Source: Prevotellaceae bacterium
Lineage (GTDB): Bacteria; Bacteroidota; Bacteroidia; Bacteroidales; UBA932
Reading direction: 5' to 3'
DNA: 8,539 nt
NCBI GenBank assembly: GCA_031264645.1
Contig: JAISDR010000031.1
Coordinates: 1-8,539 of the forward strand
How positions within the stretch are numbered: the stretch's first letter is position 1; each line of letters begins with the position of its first letter. A model generated the notes under the pieces. The model saw only the letters and a program-made list of their open reading frames with translations. It ran no database searches and had not been told where the DNA came from. Of the stretch, positions 1-6,533 are shown one piece after another. A program made the translations under genes and the position numbers.

Positions 1-15
1 TAAATAAATATGTGC

Positions 16-23
16 TATCTTTG
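16..23 (+). promoter_or_regulatory. Bacteroidota-type -7 promoter box for the recQ-PRTase/dprA unit
   Basis: The sequence TATCTTTG matches the Bacteroidota primary sigma factor -7 consensus TAnnTTTG exactly. It lies 27 bases before the ATG at 51, so transcription would begin around 28-32 and leave a short AT-rich leader without a Shine-Dalgarno sequence, as is common in this phylum. The partner -33 box (TTG/TTTG about 19-21 bases further up) would fall outside the window and cannot be checked. The box overlaps the GTG at 12, which argues against that upstream start. Confidence 0.6.
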
Positions 24-50
24 CCGCCTGAAATTAAGAATCAAAATATT

Positions 51-2069
51 ATGACAAGGCGGGAAGGTGAAATATTATTGCAAAAAACTTTTAGGTTGCC
101 TGCGTTTTACGATGAGCAATGGCAAACTGTTGAGAAAGTTCTCAATGGCGAAAGGATTTTGCTGATTGAAAAAACGGGCTTTGGCAAATCGCTTTGCTTT
201 CAGTTTCCGGCGACTGTCTTCAAGGGGACGACAGTAATTTTTTCTCCCCTGATTGCACTGATGCGCGATCAGGTAAGTAAACTGCAATCGCTTGGAATAA
301 ACGCAAAATGCATCAACAGCGAGCAGTCTCATGAAGAAAATTCTCAAATCATCAATGAGGCGAAACAGGGAAAAATAAAGATTCTTTACATCGCTCCGGA
401 ACGGCAGGAAAACAGTGAATGGGCTGAAGCGACCCGGCAAATGGACTTGTCGATGGTCGTTGTTGACGAAGCGCACTGCATCTCTGTCTGGGGGCACGAT
501 TTCCGTCCGGCTTTCAAGCGTATCATAAATCTTGTGAGATTGTTGCCGAAAGGACTGCCTGTGCTGGCAACGACCGCAACGGCTACAAAACGGGTTGAAC
601 AGGACATTATCAGCCAGATTGGAAACGGGATTTCCGTTATTCGCGGAAACCTGATGCGCGATAATTTCAAGCTCTTTGTCATAAAAGTTAATTCGGAAGA
701 CGAAAAAATGATCTGGCTGGGTAAAAATGTGGAGAAATTACCGGGTTCCGGCGTTCTGTACACAGGCACTCGCGTGGATACCGAAACTTACTCAAAATGG
801 TTTGACTGTCTGAACATTTCCTCAACGGCATACAACGCGGGACTTGATGCGGATTCACGTATTGCCGTTGAAAGCGGTTTAATGCAGAATAAATGGAAAT
901 GCATTATTTCGACAAACGCACTTGGAATGGGCATTGACAAGCCTGATATCCGTTTCGTTATTCACACTCAAATTCCGCAGTCGCCCATTCATTACTATCA
1001 GGAAATCGGACGTGCCGGCAGGGACGGGAAACCTTCGTATATCATCCTGTTTTACAATCCTGATGAAGATAAAAAACTTCCCGAAGCCTTTATCGAAGGC
1101 GGCAGACCTTCAATAAAAAAATATCAGAAAGTAATTGATCTTATAAAAACGGGACTGTTTGGAGAGAGGCAGATAATAATGCAAACCAATCTGAAACAGA
1201 ATCAATTCAGAGTTATCAAGGCAGACCTTGTCGAACAGGGCATTATTCGGGAAGCAACTTACGGAACGGGTAAGAAATATGAATTTATCCCCGGCTCCCG
1301 GGAGCTAAACGCCAAAACATTCGAGGAATTAAGAAACGCTAAATTGAAAGACCTCGAGAAAATGATTGAATATGTGGAAACGGGGGGTTCAAGAATGAAG
1401 TTTCTGTGCGATTATTTGGGCGACGGCTTAAGCCATAACTTTACAAACTGCGATAATACCGGCGAAAAGAAAATCCGGCTTATTGTAACGCCCGAATGGA
1501 CTGAGCGCCTGCAGGATTTCAGGGAAAATTATTTCCCGGAACTGGAAGTAGAATCCCGCGGTTCGAATATTGTGAATGGCATTGCCGCTTCATATTATGG
1601 AGTATCAAATGTAGGAGATGCAATCCACAGGTCGAAATATGAAAACGGCGGCGATTTCCCCGATTTCCTTTTGAGACTGACATTAAAGGCATTCCGTAAA
1701 AAGTTCGGAAATGAGCCGTTTGACCTGATTCTTTATGTTCCGCCTACAAAATCAGGAGATTTGGTAAAAAACTTTGTCGAAAAACTGTCGAGCGTTCTGA
1801 AAATTCCGGTTTCTCACGGTTTACAGAAAATACGGGAGACAAAAGAACAAAAGATATTTGAAAGCAGTTATCTCAAACGTGAAAATGTCAGCAATGCTTT
1901 TTCCTACATCAATCCGGACGAAATAGCCGGAAAGAAGCTTATTTTGTTCGACGACATTTGCGACAGCTGTGCAACGATTAAAGAGATCGGGAAATTTTTA
2001 ACGGATTCGGGCGCGGCAAAAATAGCGCCGGTAGTAATAGCAAAAACGGTAGGAGGCGATTTGGTATGA
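51..2069 (+). CDS. RecQ-type DNA helicase fused to a ComF-like phosphoribosyltransferase domain
   Basis: This is a 672-residue fusion. The N-terminal part is a superfamily 2 RecQ helicase, expected to unwind DNA 3'-5' using ATP. Visible motifs are motif 0 (FYDEQ, 19-23), Walker A (TGFGKS, 42-47, with Phe where RecQ usually has Gly), Ia (SPLIALMRDQ, 65-74), DEAH (139-142) followed by the RecQ aromatic loop (CISVWGHDFRP, 143-153), III (ATTATAT, 173-179), V (STNALGMGIDKPDIRF, 287-302) and VI (YYQEIGRAGRDG, 315-326). A winged-helix-like stretch (about 354-414) precedes a RecQ zinc-type region (about 430-470) that keeps only one of the four usual cysteines. Residues about 505-672 resemble ComF/ComFC: a Lys-Tyr/Gly helix region near 521-550, QKIFESSYLKRENVSNAF (600-617) and the PRPP loop FDDICDSCAT (633-642). 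ATG 51 is preferred to GTG 12 because the promoter box overlaps the latter. The gene overlaps dprA by four bases. The helicase call is firm; the PRTase call is strong; the role (DNA uptake, recombination or defence) is inferred. Confidence 0.92.
   Translation: MTRREGEILLQKTFRLPAFYDEQWQTVEKVLNGERILLIEKTGFGKSLCFQFPATVFKGTTVIFSPLIALMRDQVSKLQSLGINAKCINSEQSHEENSQIINEAKQGKIKILYIAPERQENSEWAEATRQMDLSMVVVDEAHCISVWGHDFRPAFKRIINLVRLLPKGLPVLATTATATKRVEQDIISQIGNGISVIRGNLMRDNFKLFVIKVNSEDEKMIWLGKNVEKLPGSGVLYTGTRVDTETYSKWFDCLNISSTAYNAGLDADSRIAVESGLMQNKWKCIISTNALGMGIDKPDIRFVIHTQIPQSPIHYYQEIGRAGRDGKPSYIILFYNPDEDKKLPEAFIEGGRPSIKKYQKVIDLIKTGLFGERQIIMQTNLKQNQFRVIKADLVEQGIIREATYGTGKKYEFIPGSRELNAKTFEELRNAKLKDLEKMIEYVETGGSRMKFLCDYLGDGLSHNFTNCDNTGEKKIRLIVTPEWTERLQDFRENYFPELEVESRGSNIVNGIAASYYGVSNVGDAIHRSKYENGGDFPDFLLRLTLKAFRKKFGNEPFDLILYVPPTKSGDLVKNFVEKLSSVLKIPVSHGLQKIRETKEQKIFESSYLKRENVSNAFSYINPDEIAGKKLILFDDICDSCATIKEIGKFLTDSGAAKIAPVVIAKTVGGDLV
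2051..2056 (+). promoter_or_regulatory. Shine-Dalgarno AGGAGG for dprA, inside the upstream gene
   Basis: A full AGGAGG stands nine bases before the dprA ATG at 2066, within the last codons of the helicase gene. Consensus Shine-Dalgarno sites are uncommon in Bacteroidota, and the helicase gene itself has none. The site may simply be a product of the Gly-Gly codons, but its position fits translational coupling through the ATGA overlap. Confidence 0.5.
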
Positions 2070-3256
2070 ACACAGAAACAGCATATTGGATGGCGCTGGC
2101 ACACGAATTGCCCGCCTGGAGTTTTTCCGACAGGGATGGCTGGAAAAACGAGGATAAAATGAATCTTGTCATTCAGTTTTATCATGACAGGAAAATGTCA
2201 ATCGAAGATTTCTTTGGATTGCCCGAAGAATGTTTGAAAGATGATTTTCAGTTGAACGACAGACAGGTAAATGATTTGCAGAAAGTGAAATCTTCACTCG
2301 CAAACTATGCTTTTATGGCGGAAAATCTGCAGAACAGCGGCATTGAAGTTATTCCTGTCGTATCTTCCGAATATTCGAAAACCTTAAAGGAAAACCTGAA
2401 AAAGTCAGCGCCGCCTGTCCTGTATATCAAAGGCAACAAACAGATTATGCATGAAAAATCTCTTGCCATTGTCGGTTCAAGGGACGCTGCCGAAGTCGCG
2501 TTGAATTTTGCCGACAATATGGCAAAACGGGCAGGCAGGGAATGGAAAGTCGTTGTCAGCGGCTTTGCTAAGGGAGTTGACAAACAGGCGCTGGATTCCG
2601 CCGTTGCCTCCAGGGGACAGAGTATAATTGTGCTGCCTCAGGGAATAATGACGTTTGAATCGGGATTTAAAACGTATTACAGGCAAATTATTGACGGCGA
2701 TGTTTTGGTCTTGAGTACTTTCCACCCGAAGGCAGGATGGGGAAAAGACCTGGCAATGGCTCGAAATCCAATTATTTACGGACTTGCCAGGGAAATTTAT
2801 GTGGCGGAATCAAAACCTTCGAAAAACCGCCAGGGAAAAGAAACTAAAGGCGGAACTTATGCCGGCGTGATGGACGGATTGAAGAAGGGACGGATTATTT
2901 ATGTCCGGAAACCTGACGCCTCCGAAAAAAACGACAATGACTTTTTGATTCAAAACGGCGCTGTTGCAGTGGATTTCAACGGTAATAAATTAAATGATTA
3001 TGAGGTAAGAAAGGCGACTTTGCCTGTTACTGTTACTGAATCAAAGGAATCGTTTGCAGATAATATCAAAGCTGTTTTACTGAAAGGACCCTTGTCTGCC
3101 GCTGATATTCTTAAAAAAATGAATTTGGACTGGAAATCGGATAAGTTAACCAAAGAGCTGAAAAAGCTGGATTTTGTTGAAGTTAAAAAAGCCGGTAATA
3201 AAAATCATTTCTCCCTGAAAGGAAATAATAATTCACCAGATTTATTCGGGTTTTAA
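2066..3256 (+). CDS. dprA: DprA/Smf-family DNA-processing protein with C-terminal winged helix
   Basis: This is a 396-residue protein of the DprA/Smf family. Known members bind single-stranded DNA and load RecA during transformation; others in the wider Rossmann superfamily bind nucleotides. An N-terminal helical region (about 1-85) precedes the Rossmann-like core (about 90-305). The core carries LAIVGSR (133-139), VVSGFAKGVDKQALDSA (163-179; canonical SGxAxGID-AH, with Gln-Ala here instead of Ala-His), IIVLPQGI (187-194), the LSTFHP and ARNPIIYGLA segments (216-241), and a GGT-x-GVMDGLKKGR segment (262-276). The FLIQNGA stretch (293-299) closes the domain. Residues about 329-386 form a winged helix like the C-terminal domain of many DprA proteins. 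The tail ends in SPDLFGF, which could bind the beta clamp. The start codon overlaps the stop of the helicase gene, so the two are surely co-transcribed. This may be a paralogue dedicated to the helicase-PRTase partner rather than the housekeeping DprA; the window cannot decide this, and the symbol reflects family only. Confidence 0.9.
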   Translation: MNTETAYWMALAHELPAWSFSDRDGWKNEDKMNLVIQFYHDRKMSIEDFFGLPEECLKDDFQLNDRQVNDLQKVKSSLANYAFMAENLQNSGIEVIPVVSSEYSKTLKENLKKSAPPVLYIKGNKQIMHEKSLAIVGSRDAAEVALNFADNMAKRAGREWKVVVSGFAKGVDKQALDSAVASRGQSIIVLPQGIMTFESGFKTYYRQIIDGDVLVLSTFHPKAGWGKDLAMARNPIIYGLAREIYVAESKPSKNRQGKETKGGTYAGVMDGLKKGRIIYVRKPDASEKNDNDFLIQNGAVAVDFNGNKLNDYEVRKATLPVTVTESKESFADNIKAVLLKGPLSAADILKKMNLDWKSDKLTKELKKLDFVEVKKAGNKNHFSLKGNNNSPDLFGF

Positions 3257-3257
3257 A

Positions 3258-3341
3258 ATGAAAGCCCCGTTTATAGTTGAACGTGATGAGTTTCATAATT
3301 CGATTGAAACAGTCATTGCGCCTGGTTTATTAGAAAATTAA
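3258..3341 (+). CDS. 27-residue ORF directly after dprA; small protein or truncated third gene
   Basis: An ATG one base after the dprA stop opens a 27-codon frame beginning MKAPFIVERDEF and ending APGLLEN before TAA. The spacing is what is expected for a third operon gene, and the sequence reads like the ordinary N-terminus of a soluble protein rather than a membrane or toxin peptide. Its stop codon overlaps the end of the PLP-enzyme remnant on the opposite strand, which suggests the frame was cut by the same rearrangement. I do not recognise a family. It could also be a chance ORF. Confidence 0.3.
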   Translation: MKAPFIVERDEFHNSIETVIAPGLLEN

Positions 3342-3433
3342 TGTTGAAGGGCTTGTTCGATATCTGCGATCAAGTTTTCGGCATTTTCCAAGCCTGCCGA
3401 CAGTCTGAAGATTCCTTCTCCTGCGAAGTTAAA
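3338..3433 (-). pseudogene. Remnant of the C-terminus of a Cys/Met-metabolism PLP enzyme
   Basis: On the minus strand, 31 codons ending at a TAA (3338-3340) read NFAGEGIFRLSAG followed by LENAENLIADIEQAL. This is the highly conserved end of cystathionine gamma-synthase/lyase and O-acetylhomoserine sulfhydrylase proteins, where (V/I/F)RLSxGLExxxDLIxDLxQAL is the usual pattern. Upstream of about 3433 the frame stays open briefly, but the residues no longer resemble the family, and no lysine-PLP region is present anywhere. It is therefore a fragment of roughly 30 of the family's usual 380-430 residues. It has no start of its own and is almost certainly not functional. A perfect 8-bp palindromic stem (3431-3438 with 3449-3456) begins exactly where the homology stops. 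Confidence 0.65.
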
Positions 3434-3474
3434 TTTCGGCAAAGCTAACGAAATTTGTCGGCATGGTAGTATAA

Positions 3475-3510
3475 AAACAAACAGGGAAGCCTAAACTTCC
3501 CTATTTGTTT
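3475..3510. terminator. Bidirectional hairpin terminator between convergent operons
   Basis: AAACAAACAGGGAAG (3475-3489) pairs with CTTCCCTATTTGTTT (3496-3510) around a six-base loop: two 7-bp stems separated by one mismatch. The GC-rich inner stem with A/T-rich outer arms works as an intrinsic terminator in both directions; minus-strand RNA ends in TTTGTTTTTAT. It sits between the plus-strand dprA unit and the minus-strand GH29 operon. A second small stem, GGCGTC/GACGCC (3514-3519 with 3525-3530), lies between it and the GH29 stop codon. Confidence 0.75.
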
Positions 3511-3545
3511 ACAGGCGTCCTGCTGACGCCAGCATTAATCATTAA

Positions 3546-5117
3546 TCATTGCCACAGTCCACTTGTCGTTACTTTGAGGATATTACAGTTCTCAAATGCA
3601 AGCCTGTCCGGGAACTGCACGCTTAGTCCCTGCGGTTTCATCGACCATGTGACGGGAGCGTCGCCGGCGAGGAGCGACACGTTTCGCACCTTTCCGCGGA
3701 AAAGTTTCCTGTCTGCCAGAGCGCCGATATTTATCTCCCTGCCTGCCGGATTGCCGAAGACATGAACATAAAGCGTCTTTCTATCCTTGTTGCATGTGAA
3801 ACGTATTACGTTATAGTCCCATGGAGTAGAATCTACGCGGCGTTCGCGGAATGTCCCGCCTTCGGCAGCGCCGTTTTCCCCGTATATTTTCCACGGTTCG
3901 GTAGCGTAGATCGCTTCGCCGTTTGCGTGCAGCCATTTTCCGAACGCCTCCATGATGACCGCCTGATTTTCGGGAATCGTGCCGTCGTGGTTGATTGCAA
4001 TATTGAGCAGCATTGCGCCTCTCTTGCTTATGATATCGACCAGAAGTTCCGTCAAAGTTCTTTCGTTGTGGAGCAGTTCGGCGTTTTCTTCCGTTTTCAG
4101 GAACCAGTCCTTATGGAGAGAAGTATCCGTCTGCCAGTATTCGTCGAGCAATTTGCCGGCGATACCCATTTCGAAATCGAGGAGCGTACCCGGCTGTTCG
4201 CTTTTGACAGTGATGATGGACTGTATCGAACCGTGTTCCTTCAGACTGTTTTTATACAGCTGGATACAGGCGTCCATCATAGGTTCTGCAATCTTGTTAT
4301 CGTCGAAATAGAGCATGTCGGGGCGATAGTTGTTTACCAGATCAAGATGACGCTGACGCAGTTCGGATTCGAAAGCGGGATAGTTGGTCGCATACAGCTG
4401 CTGCGGATCCAGACCTTCCCACCATTTGCCGGCGCCGTCGGCTTTTGTCAGATTGCCGTCGTAAGGCGCATCCATTCGGAATCCGCTCAGATCAGAGCCG
4501 AAAGCGGAGGCGAAAAACGACTGTGCCCTGGCTGTATGCGCCGTAGCTACCCATGGCAGATGATTGCGGCGGGCGGCTTCGGCAAACTCGCCGAGGATGT
4601 CGCGTTTCGGTCCCACATTGACAGCATTCCATTTGTGGACGGAACTGTTGAACAGATCGTAGTTGTCGTGGTGATTGGCAATGGTCGCCACATATCGCGC
4701 GCCCCATTTCATGAACAGCTGAATGATTTGTTCAGCATCGAAATTCTCGGCTTTCCAGAGATTGCAGATATCCTTGTAACCAAATTCCGATTGATGACCG
4801 AACGTCAGGCGGTGATAGGGCCAGGCATTCTTGCCGAAGGAGTTACCGCTTTTTTCGGGCTGGAGATACATGTGGCTGGCGTACCATCCGGCGCCTTTTG
4901 TCGGAATACTTTGCGGTCCCCAGTGCAGCCACAGTCCGAACTTTACGTCTTTGAACCATTGCGGACACTTAAACTTGCTGAAGATATCGCTGTCCTCAGA
5001 CATTGCGTACCCCTGTTTTGCCCATAAATACTGCGGGCTAACGATAGACGCCGCTGCAAGAGCTGTTCCTGTTTTCAGGAAGCTGCGGCGCGAAAAATTC
5101 TGTTGTTTTGTATTCAT
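3546..5117 (-). CDS. Tat-exported GH29 alpha-L-fucosidase-like enzyme
   Basis: This 523-residue protein is the last gene of the minus-strand operon. The N-terminus has a twin-arginine signal (SRRSFLK at 9-15, then a hydrophobic Ala-rich stretch to about residue 36), so it is probably folded in the cytoplasm and exported by Tat. The mature part follows the GH29 TIM-barrel pattern: CPQWFKDVKFGLWLHWGPQS (51-70), ANHHDNYDLF (147-156), WNAVNVGPKRDI (163-174) and the nucleophile motif DMLYFDDN (267-274; Asp272 is the likely nucleophile). Further on are DFEMG (314-318; Glu316 is an acid/base candidate) and the YWQTDTS-x-W segment (328-338). A smaller beta-rich C-terminal domain follows from about 410. 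It belongs to the Tat-tagged HWGPQ branch of GH29 rather than the classical HWGxxSVP branch, so activity on fucose is not certain; related 6-deoxy sugars or galactosides are possible. It starts 25 bases after the carbon-nitrogen hydrolase gene. Confidence 0.85.
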   Translation of the reverse strand: MNTKQQNFSRRSFLKTGTALAAASIVSPQYLWAKQGYAMSEDSDIFSKFKCPQWFKDVKFGLWLHWGPQSIPTKGAGWYASHMYLQPEKSGNSFGKNAWPYHRLTFGHQSEFGYKDICNLWKAENFDAEQIIQLFMKWGARYVATIANHHDNYDLFNSSVHKWNAVNVGPKRDILGEFAEAARRNHLPWVATAHTARAQSFFASAFGSDLSGFRMDAPYDGNLTKADGAGKWWEGLDPQQLYATNYPAFESELRQRHLDLVNNYRPDMLYFDDNKIAEPMMDACIQLYKNSLKEHGSIQSIITVKSEQPGTLLDFEMGIAGKLLDEYWQTDTSLHKDWFLKTEENAELLHNERTLTELLVDIISKRGAMLLNIAINHDGTIPENQAVIMEAFGKWLHANGEAIYATEPWKIYGENGAAEGGTFRERRVDSTPWDYNVIRFTCNKDRKTLYVHVFGNPAGREINIGALADRKLFRGKVRNVSLLAGDAPVTWSMKPQGLSVQFPDRLAFENCNILKVTTSGLWQ

Positions 5118-5142
5118 ATTTTATATTTATATTATTATTCAT

Positions 5143-6498
5143 TTATTCTTCTTCCCACCAGCGTTCTTTTTCCTGTTTTATCATATCTTCGAGATACAGT
5201 ATCTGATCTGCGCGGTTGCGTTTGCCTCCCGGCGCTTCCAGCATTTTCCCTCCGTTATAGTGTGGAGAGATATTGCAGTTCAGGTCGAGACTGGCGGCAA
5301 GCATCCCGATACCGTCCACGTCGAAAGTCCGTACATCCTTAAAAGTATTGCCGCCTGTTCCCACCGAGCTGTCTCCGTCCGGATTCTGGACGTCGCGTCC
5401 CGCCGTATCGAAAATGCCGTAGCTTTTCCCCAGAACGCTGATCACGAAACGCACGCCGTTGTCGGAAGCGCGGGCGGGAATGATGCTCCGGTAATATCCT
5501 GCCACGGGAAACAGTATGACTTCCGCTCCTTTCAGCGCCAGCAGTTCGGTAACGTCGGTAAACCAGCTGTCATAGCAAATCATAAGCCCTACCTTCCCGA
5601 AATCGGTCTTGAAGATATCGGTTTTCGTTCCGGGCGCCACGCCTTTCTCGTTCACTTCGGGACTGTACGGGTGTATCTTGTCGTACACGCCGACGAGGAT
5701 TCCCTGCCGGTCGTAGAGTACGCCGCGGTTGTATTTCCGTCCGTCCGTTTTGTCCGTCGCCAGTATCGAAGCGGCTACATACATCCTGTGTTTTGCCGCC
5801 AGTCCGGACAGCATTTCCATCAGCGTGTCGCCCAGCGAGGCGTCGCCGCTTTTCTGGGCAACATGTTCGGGATAAAGCAGCAGGTCGACGCTGTCGCGGG
5901 CAGCCTGTTCAGCGACTGCCGCTATCTGTCCCATATTCAGATTGCCCTGAGTGCATGCGAATCGTGCCCATCGCGGTTTCACGGGTTCGGCAGGAGTCAG
6001 GGACAGTGAACGCAGTTTGACTTCGCCGCGGGCATTGAAACGGTAATAGATTCTCAGCTCGACGTCGCGCGATTCCCCGCCCCTGACTTCGATAGCGCCG
6101 CGTCCTTCCACCAGACCATTGTCGAGACGGTAGAACTTGAATATCCCGTCATGACTGCTTGCCAGGCACTGAAACAGCAGGTTGCGCTGTGGATTGACGT
6201 CTCCGGAGATGGAAAAGAGCGCTTTGTAAGCGTATGTCCCGGGTTTGAGCCGCGTCCGGGTCGAGAGGTAAGCCACCGCCACCGAATCGCCGTTACCGGC
6301 AAGCAGGAGGTATGCGCCTTCGCCGTCTTTCTGCAACTCGAACCGCGGGGAATTGTCCTGACTGAATGTTGTCAGCGACCAGCTTTCGGGTATTGCGCCG
6401 GTTTCGCCCTTTGTGAAATCGGACTGCCACGAAGCATTTTGCGCTCCGCCAAAAGTCGCGATACACAAAAGAAAGAACATGTTCAGAAACTTTTTCAT
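5143..6498 (-). CDS. Exported carbon-nitrogen hydrolase (nitrilase superfamily) with N-terminal beta-rich domain
   Basis: This 451-residue protein is the middle gene of the operon. Residues 1-20 (MKKFLNMFFLLCIATFGGAQ) look like a Sec signal peptide cleaved after AQ. Residues about 22-168 form a beta-rich region (SDFTKGETGAIPESW start, alternating polar/hydrophobic strands) like a carbohydrate-binding or jelly-roll module; I cannot assign a CBM family. Residues about 176-430 are a nitrilase-type alpha-beta-beta-alpha domain with all three catalytic residues visible: Glu211 (LLLYPEHV), Lys274 (VYDKIHPY) and Cys308 (MICYDSWF). Such enzymes cleave non-peptide C-N bonds in amides or nitriles through a thioester. 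Most family members are cytoplasmic, so export and fusion to a beta-rich module are unusual; vanin/biotinidase-like amidases are the known secreted analogues. Placement between two GH29 genes (35 and 25 bases away) suggests it removes an amide-linked group from a glycan or aglycone. The fold is secure; the substrate is unknown. The C-terminus is a charged KERWWEEE tail. Confidence 0.85.
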   Translation of the reverse strand: MKKFLNMFFLLCIATFGGAQNASWQSDFTKGETGAIPESWSLTTFSQDNSPRFELQKDGEGAYLLLAGNGDSVAVAYLSTRTRLKPGTYAYKALFSISGDVNPQRNLLFQCLASSHDGIFKFYRLDNGLVEGRGAIEVRGGESRDVELRIYYRFNARGEVKLRSLSLTPAEPVKPRWARFACTQGNLNMGQIAAVAEQAARDSVDLLLYPEHVAQKSGDASLGDTLMEMLSGLAAKHRMYVAASILATDKTDGRKYNRGVLYDRQGILVGVYDKIHPYSPEVNEKGVAPGTKTDIFKTDFGKVGLMICYDSWFTDVTELLALKGAEVILFPVAGYYRSIIPARASDNGVRFVISVLGKSYGIFDTAGRDVQNPDGDSSVGTGGNTFKDVRTFDVDGIGMLAASLDLNCNISPHYNGGKMLEAPGGKRNRADQILYLEDMIKQEKERWWEEE

Positions 6499-6533
6499 AC
6501 TTGCTGATTTTTGAAGATTATCTTCCTTATGAA

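Noticed and set aside
12..50. Upstream GTG start for the helicase
   Set aside because: It overlaps the TAnnTTTG promoter box, and the 13 extra residues do not belong to the RecQ fold; ATG 51 fits better.
3534..3549. ATTAATC tandem copies next to the GH29 stop codon
   Set aside because: Two short copies of an AT-rich heptamer are expected by chance and show no array or attachment-site structure.
3762..5027. 421-codon plus-strand frame opposite the second GH29 gene
   Set aside because: It is an antisense shadow of a clear GH29 gene, with no recognisable motif and a composition typical of reversed GC-rich coding DNA.
4831..6009. 392-codon plus-strand frame across the GH29/nitrilase boundary
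   Set aside because: It runs antisense through two real genes and their spacer, and the protein matches no family pattern I know.
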